Source: Dyadobacter sediminis (GTDB lineage: Bacteria; Bacteroidota; Bacteroidia; Cytophagales; Spirosomataceae). Taken from it: 64,000 nucleotides of DNA. Below, one piece after another: positions 1-9,824 of the stretch. Under the pieces are notes generated by a model. It was not told the origin of the DNA. It ran no database searches and saw only the letters and a program-made list of their open reading frames with translations. The stretch spans positions 1,177,394-1,241,393 of the forward strand of contig NZ_VCEI01000021.1 of NCBI RefSeq assembly GCF_005860765.1, written 5' to 3'. A program made the translations under genes and the position numbers. Each line of letters begins with the position of its first letter. The first letter of the stretch is position 1.

Positions 1-765
1 CAGAATGACACACTTTCACTTTGCATAGCCAGCGTAGGTGCCGACACCTTGCCTATGCTGCTGCTTATACACGGGGCACCGGGATCTTTATGGGGTTATA
101 TGAACCTTATGGACGATGAAGATCTCCAGAAGCATTTTCACATCGTTTCGGTGGATCGGGTAGGATACGGGAAATCAAAACTGAAAAAACGCCGTCATGT
201 AACTTCCATTGCTACACAGGCCAACGCTTTGCTTCCCGTATTTGACCTTAATAAAAGCAAGGAAAAAGTAACAGTGCTCGGCAGGTCATACGGCGCGCCG
301 ATAGCCGCCAAGCTCGTTTCTCTGGTGCAGGACAAGGTAAAGGAACTGATTATGGTTTCGCCCGTCATTGACCCGGAAAAAGAAAGGTTTTACTGGTTTT
401 CGAAATGGGGCAAAAATGCCTTTATCCAGCTTTTTCTTCCCGGTGAATTCAATACGGCCACTGCGGAAAAATACAGCCATTCCGACGAACTGAAAAAACT
501 TATTCCCGTCTGGCAAAATCTGCATATCCCTACAACCGTCATTCAGGGGGGAAATGACTGGATTGCCGATCCGACCAACATTGACTTTGCCAAAAAGCAC
601 ATTCAAAGCAAACGCGCGCAGTATATTTTTCTCTACAATGCCGGTCATATGATTACTTACACGCACTTATCGATGATCAAGGAAATGCTGCTTAAAAGCC
701 TGATGTTTCAGGATAAGGTGACGTCCATTGATGTGGCCAGCGGAGCAGGAGAGCTTGGAAACTAA
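1..765 (+). CDS. Alpha/beta-fold hydrolase, 5'-truncated by the window edge
   Basis: The frame is open from the first base with no stop, so the N-terminus lies outside; 254 residues are visible. Counting from base 1, an HGAPGS oxyanion-type loop is at residues 24-29, the nucleophile elbow GRSYG has Ser96, an acidic residue follows in GGNDW (Asp186), and GHMIT supplies His216. This is the Ser-Asp-His order of the alpha/beta hydrolase superfamily. The cap region is short and the substrate cannot be inferred. A TTG at 49 would be an internal start and is less likely, because coding-like sequence continues upstream. The gene ends 88 bases before a hairpin terminator. Confidence 0.85.
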   Translation, partial: QNDTLSLCIASVGADTLPMLLLIHGAPGSLWGYMNLMDDEDLQKHFHIVSVDRVGYGKSKLKKRRHVTSIATQANALLPVFDLNKSKEKVTVLGRSYGAPIAAKLVSLVQDKVKELIMVSPVIDPEKERFYWFSKWGKNAFIQLFLPGEFNTATAEKYSHSDELKKLIPVWQNLHIPTTVIQGGNDWIADPTNIDFAKKHIQSKRAQYIFLYNAGHMITYTHLSMIKEMLLKSLMFQDKVTSIDVASGAGELGN

Positions 766-802
766 ATGGAGTATTTCCGGCCAAACCAACAATCAGCATA
801 CA

Positions 803-844
803 TAGCTAACAGCCAAACAGCCAATAGCTAAAAGCAACAGCTAA
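803..844. repeat. AGCTAACAGC-type short repeat cluster
   Basis: Five degenerate copies of an AGCTAA/CAGCCAA motif lie in tandem between the hydrolase stop and its terminator. The same motif family recurs at 31497-31558, 31693-31716 and 32238-32309. No reading frame is visible in it. Confidence 0.6.
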
Positions 845-852
845 AAAACAAG

Positions 853-884
853 AAAACGGCTAATCTCAGGATCAGCCGTTTTTC
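853..884. terminator. Hairpin terminator between convergent genes
   Basis: A 9-bp perfect stem (853-861 with 874-882, arms aaaacggct and agccgtttt) encloses a 12-base loop and is followed by Ts on the plus strand. The A run on the 5' side lets it also serve the convergent minus-strand gene that ends at 1000. Confidence 0.75.
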
Positions 885-999
885 TTCATTATAATTAACC
901 TATGATAAAAGCTGTTTCATAATGAATCCGGTAAGCAGTCTTTATACCAATGACGTTATTTTAATGTAATTACCATGAACGGAACCGAAATAATTCGGA

Positions 1000-2112
1000 T
1001 TAATGAACAATTTTCTTGGTTACGGATTCCTTGTCGTTAGCTGCGCGAATCAAATAAAGTCCTCTTGCCAGATTACTCAGGTCAAATTCTCCTTCCAACT
1101 GAATAACAGGAACTTTGGAATCTATCTGACGAAGTGTCCGGCCGTTCAGGTCCACAAGCTGCAGTTTGATAACGGAACGCGTTTGGCTGTAAACTCTGGC
1201 AGTAATAAATTTGTCGGCAGGAATCGGGTAAGCTTCAATGGATATGGCTATTTCCTGAGCATCCGGATTGGGAACGGATGTAATCGGGCCGCCGTTTGTA
1301 CCCGCTGCTTCGTAAGGCGGAATGTCTACAACGGGGCCGGGTTTGTCCAAAACTTCAATAATGCCTTCACGACAGGATTGCGAGATAATGACTCCGTTTC
1401 GCCATTCGTCCGCAATCATGGCGAAAACATAGGATCCGACATGTTCCGGTGCCTGCCAAACCAGTTTGTTTTCAGCAGGGATTACCTTGAAAGTTCCGCT
1501 TGCACTGACTTCATTCGGGTACATGTACGTTTTGTCTTCCATCCGCACGCCGCAGGTTCCCGGCGATGCTTTGCTGAGTTTTGGAAGACGGATCGTTACG
1601 CTGTCCGCATCCTTTACCGAAGGTTTCAGATCAAGTGAAAATACTTGCTTTACGCCGGCTTCAAATACCAGATAAGGAAACACAGGCGTGGAATTGCCAA
1701 CCTGCGTGTCGATAACGGTCCAAAGAAACATGGAAGTGTTTTGTGCATTGTATAAATTGAGCAGATTTCCCGTTCTGTTATCCACTGAGGCGGAAATCTG
1801 GAACATGCCGGCAGCCCGGTAAGTATACTGGCCGTCGTATTCAGCAACCACTACTTTGTTGTTCCCGGGAATCGGCGTAATGGAAATTCTGGAAAAATCT
1901 TTGGTGTTGCCATCGCCAAAACAAACGGTTACTGCATTTTGCGCTTCTGAGGCCTGCGCTCCGTTCTCAGTGTTGAGATAAAGGCGAACCTTGATGTTGT
2001 AAGTCTGGCCGCTTACTTGCGAAGCCATAATTTCGCCTCCTTGTAAATGCGTTGCATAGGCGGCAGGGCCGAGCAGCAGCAGAAATAAGAATATTTTGTA
2101 AACTGATTTCAT
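1000..2112 (-). CDS. T9SS type A sorting domain surface/secreted protein
   Basis: A 370-residue protein. The start at 2112 is chosen because it opens directly on a Sec signal peptide (MKSVYKIFLFLLLLGPAAYA); a start at 2217 would put 35 non-signal-like residues in front and would lie upstream of a promoter-like element at 2195-2202. The mature N-terminus (THLQGGEI...) resembles the beginning of large Bacteroidota adhesin/PKD-type proteins. The last 80 or so residues have the type A sorting pattern: a Y-P-x-P turn, a VKLQLVDLNGR-like strand, GLYLIR and a basic VTKKIVH end. It is probably exported by T9SS and attached at the cell surface. No catalytic domain is recognised. It lies just downstream of the isoaspartyl peptidase on the same strand. 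Confidence 0.8.
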   Translation of the reverse strand: MKSVYKIFLFLLLLGPAAYATHLQGGEIMASQVSGQTYNIKVRLYLNTENGAQASEAQNAVTVCFGDGNTKDFSRISITPIPGNNKVVVAEYDGQYTYRAAGMFQISASVDNRTGNLLNLYNAQNTSMFLWTVIDTQVGNSTPVFPYLVFEAGVKQVFSLDLKPSVKDADSVTIRLPKLSKASPGTCGVRMEDKTYMYPNEVSASGTFKVIPAENKLVWQAPEHVGSYVFAMIADEWRNGVIISQSCREGIIEVLDKPGPVVDIPPYEAAGTNGGPITSVPNPDAQEIAISIEAYPIPADKFITARVYSQTRSVIKLQLVDLNGRTLRQIDSKVPVIQLEGEFDLSNLARGLYLIRAANDKESVTKKIVH

Positions 2113-2194
2113 ATAATTAAAAAGGAATCGGTAAGTGACATTGCTAAGATCAGAACGTTGGGATAGCATCATTTTGTATTGACAGGGCAATAAA

Positions 2195-2202
2195 CAAATG
2201 TA
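2195..2202 (-). promoter_or_regulatory. Bacteroidota -7 element TACATTTG
   Basis: On the minus strand the sequence TACATTTG fits TAnnTTTG, with a TTG about 17 bases upstream. It sits about 83 bases before the start chosen for the T9SS protein, in the gap after the isoaspartyl peptidase stop. It suggests the downstream gene can be transcribed separately. Confidence 0.4.
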
Positions 2203-2218
2203 CAAATCCTGAGCCAAA

Positions 2219-3283
2219 TCAATCCTTGTAAATCAGTATTTCGCTTTTACCGTCATTTTTGATAAAACCGCGGTACATGCCTTCGCTGTTGAACGGCATG
2301 GCTACATTTCCGTGCCGGTCCAAAGCAATGATACCGCCTTCGCCGCCGCGCTCCACGAGCTTTTTCATCACTACTTCGTGGGCTGCATCTTTCAGCGACA
2401 TTCCTTTGTATTCCATCAGGGCAGAAATATCGTAAGCCACAACGGAACGGATAAAAAACTCGCCGTGCCCGGTCGCGGAAACGGCGCATGTTGCATTGTT
2501 GGCATACGTTCCGGCACCGATAATCGGCGCATCGCCGATGCGTCCGTACCTTTTATTCGTCATGCCGCCGGTGGAAGTTCCTGCCGCAAGGTTCCCGAAT
2601 TTGTCCAGTGCAACGCAGCCGACCGTACCGAATTTTTTTCCTTCTGTAAAGATTAGTTCATTTTCTTCCAGTGCGCCGGTTTTAGGGCCTTTTTTTACTT
2701 CTTTTTCCTCTTTTGCATTATGGTCCAGTTCCGTTTTTTCCTCTTCTTTGGCGCGCTGCAATGCTTTGAACCGGGATTCGGTATAGAAATACGACGGGTC
2801 TACAATTTCAAGACCCTGTTCTTTGGCAAAAGTTTCTGCTCCTTTGCCGGCCATCATCACATGCGGTGACTTTTCCATCACCGCTATGGCCGTACTGATC
2901 GGGTTTTTGATGGTTGTTACACCGGCGATGGTACCGGCTTTCAGCGTTTTGCCTTCCATAATGGATGCATCCAGCTCATTTTTCCCTTCATTGGTAAATA
3001 CGGCGCCTTTTCCTGCATTGAAAAGCGGCGAATCTTCCATCACTTTTATCGTAGCTTCCACAGCCTGAACGCTTGTTCCTCCTTTTTTCAGCACTTGATA
3101 GCCGGTCTGCAATGCCGTATTCAGCACTTCCTTGTATGCTTTTTCCTTTTCCGGCGTCATATTGGCACGTGTAATGGTTCCGGCGCCGCCATGAATGGCC
3201 AGTGTGATTTTATCTGAATAGTCTTGTGCTGAAACCGGCATATAAACTAAAACGGCGAGAAAAACAGAGTAAAGCGTTTTCAT
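2219..3283 (-). CDS. Isoaspartyl peptidase/L-asparaginase (Ntn hydrolase), periplasmic
   Basis: A 354-residue plant-type asparaginase/isoaspartyl aminopeptidase with an N-terminal signal peptide (about residues 1-19). The alpha-subunit motif AIHGGAGT is at residues 29-36. The autocleavage site is G219-T220 (KFGTVGCVALD), making Thr220 the expected N-terminal nucleophile of the beta subunit. The substrate-binding GTSTGGMTNKRYGRIGD stretch and GTYANN follow. The linker before the cleavage site is long and Lys/Glu-rich (about residues 178-215). The family hydrolyses isoaspartyl dipeptides and asparagine. An exported form suggests peptide scavenging. A -7 type element lies 28 bases upstream. Confidence 0.9.
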   Translation of the reverse strand: MKTLYSVFLAVLVYMPVSAQDYSDKITLAIHGGAGTITRANMTPEKEKAYKEVLNTALQTGYQVLKKGGTSVQAVEATIKVMEDSPLFNAGKGAVFTNEGKNELDASIMEGKTLKAGTIAGVTTIKNPISTAIAVMEKSPHVMMAGKGAETFAKEQGLEIVDPSYFYTESRFKALQRAKEEEKTELDHNAKEEKEVKKGPKTGALEENELIFTEGKKFGTVGCVALDKFGNLAAGTSTGGMTNKRYGRIGDAPIIGAGTYANNATCAVSATGHGEFFIRSVVAYDISALMEYKGMSLKDAAHEVVMKKLVERGGEGGIIALDRHGNVAMPFNSEGMYRGFIKNDGKSEILIYKD

Positions 3284-3310
3284 GAATTATGGATTAAATG
3301 GAGTGATAAC

Positions 3311-3318
3311 CAAATCTA
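3311..3318 (-). promoter_or_regulatory. Bacteroidota -7 element TAGATTTG
   Basis: The minus-strand TAGATTTG fits TAnnTTTG and lies 28 bases before the isoaspartyl peptidase start. No clear -33 TTTG is seen at the expected spacing. Confidence 0.4.
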
Positions 3319-3470
3319 GCAAGGAAACTTTGAAATTCCTTTAACCTTGCCTGTGGATTGAATCAGGCATATATATGCATTCCCGATTAACCAAGATGAC
3401 AGTAGAGCCATCTGAAACCGACCTTTTATGAATAATACCGAGTTCTGTTTTTCAATAACCTGAATTTTTA

Positions 3471-5333
3471 ATGAAAAAAATACTGCTATTAATTGGTGCT
3501 GTGCTCTTGTTTTTCAATGAAGGCACACTTGCGCAAAAGCCCGCTGAATGGAAATACGTTGAAGGAAAGATTGTAACACAATGGGCCGAAAAAGTAAATG
3601 CATCCAATCCGCATCCCGAATACCCCAGACCGCAAATGGTGCGCAAAAACTGGATGAACATCAACGGTTTGTGGAACTATTCCATCTTGCCGAAAAGTGA
3701 AACGGATGCAAAGCCCGCAACTTTCGACGGTCAGATTCTGGTGCCGTTCGCCGTTGAATCGGCTTTGTCCGGCGTTGGAAAAACAGTCGGGAAAGACAGT
3801 ATTCTGTGGTATCAGCGTATGGTTGATTTTAATCCGAAACTGAAAAATGAGCGCGTATTGCTTCACTTCGGTGCGGTGGACTGGAAATGCGATGTGTTTG
3901 TAAACGGCAAGCCGGCAGGTTCCCATCAGGGCGGCTACGATCCTTTTTCATTGGATATAACCGCATTGCTGACGAAGAAAAAACAGCAGGAAATCAGTGT
4001 GCGTGTGTGGGACCCGAGCAGCGACGGACCGCAGCCGCGCGGCAAGCAGATCAAGAACCCGCATAGTATCTGGTATACGCCCGTAACGGGAATCTGGCAA
4101 ACGGTATGGCTGGAAACGGTTCCCGCCAGTTACATTGCAGGCATCAAACCAACGCCCAATGTGGACAAGCAAACGCTGACGGTGAAGACGGACATCGCCA
4201 ATGCCGCGTCCGGTGATAAGATCAGGATCGTGGCTTCGGATGGTTCCGCAACCGTTGCCGAACAGGAATTTGAAGCCGGCTCCAATGCCGTTCTCAATAT
4301 CGCCAATCCGAAGTTGTGGTCGCCTGAAAGCCCGTTTTTATACGATCTGACGATAAGCATTACCCGGAACGGAAAGGTTATGGATGAAGTGAAGAGTTAC
4401 TTTGCCATGCGTAAGATATCCATGCAGCCGGACGCAAACGGTGTACAGCGCATGATGCTGAACAATCAATTCCTGTTTCAGTACGGCCCGCTGGACCAGG
4501 GCTGGTGGCCGGACGGGCTCTATACTGCTCCTACGGACGAAGCGCTGAAATTTGATATCATCAAGACCAAGGAAATGGGCTTCAACATGATCCGGAAACA
4601 TGTAAAAGTGGAGCCGGCAAGATGGTACCGTTACTGTGACGAACTCGGCATGCTGGTTTGGCAGGATATGCCCAGCGGCGACTTGGGCAACAACTGGGAA
4701 CCGCATCCCGGAATAACCGGAAATGAAACGGAAAAGGAACGTACGCCTGAATCAGAACAAATGTATAAAACGGAATGGAAAGCGATCATGGACGCGAATT
4801 ACCATTTTCCTTCCATCGTTGTGTGGGTTCCGTTCAATGAAGCCTGGGGCCAGTTCAAGACCGAAGAAATTACGAACTGGACAATGCAATACGATCCGAG
4901 CAGACTGGTGAACAGCGCAAGCGGCGGTAACTTCTTTCCTGTAGGACACATTATGGACCTGCATAATTATCCAGCACCGGCCATGCCGAGACCTGATCTT
5001 TTCGGTGCAAAACAGGTTATTGTGCTGGGTGAATTCGGCGGACTGGGCTTGCCTGTAGATCAGCATACGTGGCAGCAGAAAGATAACTGGGGCTATCAGA
5101 GTTTTAAAAATCCGGAAGAACTTTACAACAAATACGAATCATTCATCGGACGCTTCGAGCCATTGATCCGGAAAGGGTTGTCTGCTGCCGTTTACACGCA
5201 GACTACAGACGTGGAAGTGGAAATAAACGGATTGATGACGTATGACAGAAAGGTGATCAAAATGCCTGAAACCAAACTCAAACAAATTCATTTAAAATTG
5301 TACGATCCGTCTTTCGTCAAGCTGAAACCCTGA
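3471..5333 (+). CDS. Glycoside hydrolase family 2 protein (beta-galactosidase/glucuronidase-like)
   Basis: 620 residues with a signal peptide (1-21). The order is a sugar-binding jelly-roll (about 50-215), an immunoglobulin-like beta sandwich (about 220-320) and a TIM barrel (about 335-615). The predicted acid/base is Glu457 in VPFNEAWG and the nucleophile Glu521 in VLGEFGG, the standard GH2 pair. At 620 residues it is shorter than LacZ and lacks the extra C-terminal domains, as many Bacteroidota periplasmic GH2 enzymes do. The exact sugar cannot be told. It is transcribed divergently from the isoaspartyl peptidase and ends at a strong terminator. Confidence 0.9.
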   Translation: MKKILLLIGAVLLFFNEGTLAQKPAEWKYVEGKIVTQWAEKVNASNPHPEYPRPQMVRKNWMNINGLWNYSILPKSETDAKPATFDGQILVPFAVESALSGVGKTVGKDSILWYQRMVDFNPKLKNERVLLHFGAVDWKCDVFVNGKPAGSHQGGYDPFSLDITALLTKKKQQEISVRVWDPSSDGPQPRGKQIKNPHSIWYTPVTGIWQTVWLETVPASYIAGIKPTPNVDKQTLTVKTDIANAASGDKIRIVASDGSATVAEQEFEAGSNAVLNIANPKLWSPESPFLYDLTISITRNGKVMDEVKSYFAMRKISMQPDANGVQRMMLNNQFLFQYGPLDQGWWPDGLYTAPTDEALKFDIIKTKEMGFNMIRKHVKVEPARWYRYCDELGMLVWQDMPSGDLGNNWEPHPGITGNETEKERTPESEQMYKTEWKAIMDANYHFPSIVVWVPFNEAWGQFKTEEITNWTMQYDPSRLVNSASGGNFFPVGHIMDLHNYPAPAMPRPDLFGAKQVIVLGEFGGLGLPVDQHTWQQKDNWGYQSFKNPEELYNKYESFIGRFEPLIRKGLSAAVYTQTTDVEVEINGLMTYDRKVIKMPETKLKQIHLKLYDPSFVKLKP

Positions 5334-5340
5334 TTTATTT

Positions 5341-5376
5341 AAAAACCAGCCGGATTTTGAAATCCGGCTGGTTTTT
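5341..5376. terminator. Strong bidirectional terminator
   Basis: A perfect 16-bp inverted repeat (5341-5356 with 5361-5376) with a 4-base TTGA loop, A-rich on one side and T-rich on the other. It lies between the convergent GH2 and malic enzyme genes and should stop both. Confidence 0.92.
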
Positions 5377-5399
5377 AAATTTTTGATTCTGCTCCAATC

Positions 5400-7670
5400 T
5401 TACTGCTTCATCTGCGCTTCCACAACGGCAATGGCGACCATATTTACAATTTCCCGTACCGAACTGCCGATCTGAAGAACGTGAACGGGTTTTTTCATCC
5501 CCAACAGAATAGGTCCGATGGTTTCCAGTTCCGCAGCTTCTTTCAGCAGGTTATAGGCAATGTTGCTGGCAGAAAGGTTCGGAAAAATAAGGGTGTTCGC
5601 ACCGCCGTCCACCAGATCACTGAAAGGATAGTTCTGTTTTAAAAGCTCCGTATTGAAAGCAAGGTGCGCCTGCATTTCACCGTCTACAATCATGGACGGG
5701 TTTCTCTTTTTAAGGATCGCGGCTGCGTCTCTCATTTTTTCTGCATCCTCTCCGCCGGCACTTCCGTAATTGGCATAAGTAACCAGCGCAACGCGCGGCT
5801 GAATATTAAACCGTTCAACGGCCTTTGTCGTCAGTTCCGTAATTTCCACAATTTCATCCACGGTCGGATTAAGATTGACGGTTGTATCCGAAAAGAAAAT
5901 CGGGCCTTTGGGTGTCAGCAGAATATACATACCGGCAACCTTGTTTACGCCTTCATCCTTGCCGATGACGTGCAGCGCAGGCCGGATCGTATCCGGATAA
6001 GTACGGGTCAGGCCGGAAATGAATGCATCCGCTTCGCCGTTTTCCACCATCATGGAGCCAAAATAGCTTTTGAAATAAATGGTCCTGCGGGCTTCAATCG
6101 GCGTCAAACCTTTTCTTTTTCTTTTTTCATAAAGCGCAGAGGCATAGACGTCCACGATATGATCGTTTATTTCGGCTCTCGGGTCAATAATGGAAACATC
6201 GCCCAGATCCAGTTTGCTTTCCTTGATCAGGTTCAGAATGGTTTCGTTGTTTCCCAGCAAAATCGGAATAGCGATGCCTTCGTCCCGAACCTGCTGTGCA
6301 GCGCGGAGCACCTGAATATTTTCTGCATCTGCAAAAACAACTCTTTTGGGCGCCAGTTTGGCTTTATTCAAAATGACTCTTGAAATCTGCTCGTTCCGGC
6401 CAAGCCTGCTGGAAAGTTCCTGCTCGTAGGCGTCCCAGTCCGTAATCACTTTTCGGGCTACTCCGGTTGCTATCGCAGCTTTGGCTACGGCCGGCGCAAC
6501 GGTTGTCAGCAATCTCGGGTCAACAGGTTTCGGGATAATGTAATTTTTGCCAAAAACAATATTGGTTTCATTGTAGGCAAGGTTGACAATGTCAGGAACC
6601 GGTTTTTTGGCAAGATCGGCCAATGCATGCACGGCGGCCAGCTTCATTTCTTCATTGATTTCAGTCGCCCGAACGTCCAGCGCACCTCTGAAAATGTACG
6701 GAAATCCAAGTACGTTATTGACCTGATTTGGATAATCCGAACGCCCTGTGGCCATAATCACGTCTTCGCGTGCTTCCACCGCATCCGGGTAAGGAATTTC
6801 AGGGTTCGGGTTCGCCATAGCCAGTACAATCGGATCTTTGGCCATGGATTTTACCATGTCTTTGGATACTATATCAGCCGTAGAAAGCCCGAGGAACAGA
6901 TCTGCGCCTTTCATGGCATCTTCCAGCGATTCGTAAACCTGGTCTGTGGCAAACTGTTTTTTCATTTCGCCAAGATCCGTTCTGCCGTTGTGAATATGTC
7001 CTTTGGTGTCGAACATGGCGATATTGGCAGGAGTTGCGCCCAGTGCGAGATACAGTTTGGTACAGGAAACCGCGGAAGCGCCGGCACCGGAAACCACAAT
7101 CCGGATTTCGGCAATGTCTTTTTTTACAAGATCAAGCGCGTTCAGCATGGCGGCAGCGCTGATGATGGCCGTTCCGTGCTGGTCATCGTGCATGACCGGG
7201 ATATTCAGTTCTTTTTTTAAGCGGGCTTCAATTTCAAAACATTCCGGCGCTTTGATATCTTCAAGGTTAACGCCGCCGAAAGTCGGTTCAAGGATTTTAA
7301 CGGTTCTTACAAATTCATCAACATCCTTGGTATTCAGCTCAATATCAAAAACATCAATGTCCGAATAAATTTTAAACAGAAGTCCTTTGCCTTCCATAAC
7401 AGGCTTTGAGGCTTCCGGCCCTATATCGCCCAGTCCGAGCACGGCAGTTCCGTTGCTGATGACTGCAACCAGATTGCCTTTTGCCGTATAAAGATAGGCG
7501 TCTTCCACATTGGCGGCAATTTCGAGACAGGGTTCTGCCACGCCGGGCGAATAGGCCAGCGTAAGGTCGCGCTGTGTGCTTGTTTCTTTGGTAGGAATCA
7601 CCTGAATTTTACCAGGCCTGCCTTTGGAATGGTAGTGTAAGGCGTCTTCTTTTCTGATTTTTTTATTCAT
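5400..7670 (-). CDS. maeB: NADP-dependent malic enzyme fused to a phosphotransacetylase-like domain
   Basis: 756 residues from the ATG at 7670; a TTG at 7682 would add only four residues. The N-terminal half (about 1-415) is a malic enzyme that decarboxylates malate to pyruvate: [28 protein letters not shown], the catalytic/metal region HDDQHGTAI and a VSGAGASAV Rossmann loop. The C-terminal part (about 430-755) is a phosphate acetyl/butyryltransferase-like domain. In MaeB proteins this domain is thought to be regulatory, responding to acetyl-CoA, and not to have transferase activity (family knowledge). The length is normal for MaeB. It is cytosolic, linking the TCA cycle to pyruvate and NADPH. 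Confidence 0.95.
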   Translation of the reverse strand: MNKKIRKEDALHYHSKGRPGKIQVIPTKETSTQRDLTLAYSPGVAEPCLEIAANVEDAYLYTAKGNLVAVISNGTAVLGLGDIGPEASKPVMEGKGLLFKIYSDIDVFDIELNTKDVDEFVRTVKILEPTFGGVNLEDIKAPECFEIEARLKKELNIPVMHDDQHGTAIISAAAMLNALDLVKKDIAEIRIVVSGAGASAVSCTKLYLALGATPANIAMFDTKGHIHNGRTDLGEMKKQFATDQVYESLEDAMKGADLFLGLSTADIVSKDMVKSMAKDPIVLAMANPNPEIPYPDAVEAREDVIMATGRSDYPNQVNNVLGFPYIFRGALDVRATEINEEMKLAAVHALADLAKKPVPDIVNLAYNETNIVFGKNYIIPKPVDPRLLTTVAPAVAKAAIATGVARKVITDWDAYEQELSSRLGRNEQISRVILNKAKLAPKRVVFADAENIQVLRAAQQVRDEGIAIPILLGNNETILNLIKESKLDLGDVSIIDPRAEINDHIVDVYASALYEKRKRKGLTPIEARRTIYFKSYFGSMMVENGEADAFISGLTRTYPDTIRPALHVIGKDEGVNKVAGMYILLTPKGPIFFSDTTVNLNPTVDEIVEITELTTKAVERFNIQPRVALVTYANYGSAGGEDAEKMRDAAAILKKRNPSMIVDGEMQAHLAFNTELLKQNYPFSDLVDGGANTLIFPNLSASNIAYNLLKEAAELETIGPILLGMKKPVHVLQIGSSVREIVNMVAIAVVEAQMKQ

Positions 7671-7765
7671 ACCTGTAGTCAATTATTTCATGCTAAGGTA
7701 CAAACATTCGATACAAGGCAATGAATTTGGCCATGTATATTAAAAATAGCCGAAAATGCAGGCTT

Positions 7766-8974
7766 TTACTGTCTTCTGAACAGCTTCTTGGAAGCGGAAA
7801 TCGTATCGTCGTTGAACGAAGGGCTTTTTGCAAGGTTTCTTTTTCTTTTCCTGCTGGTAACTCTTCTTTTCAGTACGGTGGCAATAATCATATAAGATGC
7901 GAACATACCGATGTACACATAAAGCGAGGCCGTATTGGTTATGTCGCCATGAAATGCAAAAAACAGGGTGGTATTTACGATGGTGGCCATCCAGAGTGTG
8001 AACGAAGCCCAGAAATGGTTCAGTCCGCTGTCGATCAGGATGTGATGCATGTGGTTTCTGTCGGCAATGAACGGCGATCCGCCTTTGAAGATACGGACAA
8101 TGAAAACGCGGAGTGTATCAAAGATGGGGACAATAAGCAAAACCATCACAATGATCGGCGCATTGAAATAAGCATTCGGGTCGTGCTGATAACCTACATT
8201 CAGGGTCAGAAATTCGACAGAGAATATGGAAAGCAGGTATCCGACGATCAGCGAGCCGGTATCGCCCATAAAAATTTTGCTGGTTTTGGAAAAATTGAAG
8301 CGCAGGAAACCAAGCAGTGATCCCGACATGGCAAAAGCCAGACAGCCAAAGGAAAAATGGTCGTTCAGTATAAACCAGATCCCGAAGCCAAGTCCGGCAA
8401 TCAGGCTGATGCCGCCCGCCAGGCCGTCAATGCCGTCAATCAGATTGATTGAATTGATGATCGCAATGAAAATAAAGACCGTCAGCGGAATGCTGATAAA
8501 ATCGGAAACGTCATGAATGCCGAATATGCCGTAAAAATTATCAACCTTGAAATTGCCCATTGCCACCAGAATCAGCGATGCGAAAATCTGGATAATGAGT
8601 TTTTTGGTCGGATCAACGGCCAGAATATCGTCTTTGATGCCCAGAAAAAACAGAATAATCACACCGGTCATGGCCAGGCTGATCAGATTGGAATCCAGAA
8701 TATTTTCGGAATGCGGCCATAGAAAATAGGCAATAAGTGTTGCCGCAAAAATGGCGATTCCGCCCAGTGTCGGCGTTTCTGTTTCATGCGAACTTCTGAA
8801 TCCCGGCTTTGCGGTCAGGTGCAGCAGATTGGACAGATTGATAATGATCGGAATGGAAATAATGGAAAGAAAACAGGCAATCAGAAAAGAAAGAAGGCAT
8901 TGATAAACGTCGTGATGGATAATGTTGCCGAAATTTCCTTCGCTTAATATCTGAAGAGGTAGTTCTAATTTCAT
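7766..8974 (-). CDS. MraY/WecA-family undecaprenyl-phosphate sugar-1-phosphate transferase
   Basis: 402 residues with about ten hydrophobic segments, the first near residues 28-50. Signatures of the polyprenyl-phosphate N-acetylhexosamine-1-phosphate transferase family are present: KPGFRSSHETETPTLGG in the first cytoplasmic loop, LIDGIDGLAGG, the MGDTGSL motif and a late RNHMHH motif matching the WecA/TagO H-I-H-H region. It would load the first sugar phosphate onto the lipid carrier at the inner membrane. It is the last gene of the minus-strand polysaccharide cluster, 106 bases after the GT2, so it may serve as its initiating enzyme. The C-terminal tail is basic (RRVTSRKRKRN). Confidence 0.9.
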   Translation of the reverse strand: MKLELPLQILSEGNFGNIIHHDVYQCLLSFLIACFLSIISIPIIINLSNLLHLTAKPGFRSSHETETPTLGGIAIFAATLIAYFLWPHSENILDSNLISLAMTGVIILFFLGIKDDILAVDPTKKLIIQIFASLILVAMGNFKVDNFYGIFGIHDVSDFISIPLTVFIFIAIINSINLIDGIDGLAGGISLIAGLGFGIWFILNDHFSFGCLAFAMSGSLLGFLRFNFSKTSKIFMGDTGSLIVGYLLSIFSVEFLTLNVGYQHDPNAYFNAPIIVMVLLIVPIFDTLRVFIVRIFKGGSPFIADRNHMHHILIDSGLNHFWASFTLWMATIVNTTLFFAFHGDITNTASLYVYIGMFASYMIIATVLKRRVTSRKRKRNLAKSPSFNDDTISASKKLFRRQ

Positions 8975-9080
8975 AGTGTCTGCAATAAGCGTAATATAAG
9001 TTTTATGGTTGTTGAATCTGGCCGGAATTCAATTGCCGAAATTTACTGGAATAATCGGAACAAGTTGTATTTATTCCGGA

Positions 9081-9824
9081 TTAAATAAATTGAATCAGCT
9101 TTCTTAATGGTTTTAGCCACAACGTGTAAAATCTCGGGCGCAAATTGTTAATTTTCCAAGCTTTCAGATCATTCCGGTTGGCAGCCAGCCTGTTTTTCAG
9201 CGTACTGTTGCTTACGCCTCCGATCCGCATTTTGACCAGCACTTTCGGTACATAAGTAATGCTGATTCCATGTTTATGCACAAGTCTGAGCATCAGTTCA
9301 TAATCTGCTGCGCTTCCGAGGTCAAGCCTGAATTTGCCGAATTTTTCATACACTTCTTTTTGGACAAAAAATGTAGGATGCGGCGGCATCCATCCGTTCA
9401 GGAATGCGCCGGAGCTGTACTTTCCGGAATTCCATTGTCTCTTGACAATGTTTTCATCAGACGCGTCAACATACTGTAAGTCACCGTAACACGCCTGAAA
9501 GTTCCCTGCCGACAATTGATTCACAACGTCTTTTATAACAGAAACATACGCATAAAAATCATCCGCATTCAGGATTCCGATTACATCACCCGATGCTATT
9601 TGTATGCCTTTGTTCATGGCATCGTAAATTCCGCTGTCGGGTTCGCTGACAAACCGGGCAACGGCACGCCCGTAAGACCGGACTATTTCCTGCGTTCCGT
9701 CCGTCGAGTTGCCGTCAATGATAATGTATTCAACCGAAGGAAAATCCTGAGCAAGAACCGATTCAATGCACTGCCGGATGGTTTGTGCACCGTTATATAC
9801 AACCGTGATGATACTTACTTTCAA
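9081..9824 (-). CDS. Glycosyltransferase family 2 (WcaE-like), TTG start
   Basis: 247 residues. The GT-A signature opens at once (KVSIITVVYNGAQTIRQC), followed by IIIDGNSTDGT and the DXD-equivalent LNADD near residue 85. The sequence type resembles GT2 enzymes of colanic-acid-like clusters. The start is a TTG whose last two bases begin the TGA stop of the upstream acetyltransferase (TTGA overlap). No in-frame ATG exists nearby upstream, and the first internal ATG would remove the nucleotide-binding motif. This implies translational coupling. The acceptor and donor sugars are unknown. Confidence 0.88.
   Translation of the reverse strand: MKVSIITVVYNGAQTIRQCIESVLAQDFPSVEYIIIDGNSTDGTQEIVRSYGRAVARFVSEPDSGIYDAMNKGIQIASGDVIGILNADDFYAYVSVIKDVVNQLSAGNFQACYGDLQYVDASDENIVKRQWNSGKYSSGAFLNGWMPPHPTFFVQKEVYEKFGKFRLDLGSAADYELMLRLVHKHGISITYVPKVLVKMRIGGVSNSTLKNRLAANRNDLKAWKINNLRPRFYTLWLKPLRKLIQFI

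Noticed and set aside
2113..2217. N-terminal extension of the T9SS protein
   Set aside because: It has no signal character and starts upstream of the -7 type element; the ATG at 2112 opens a proper signal peptide.
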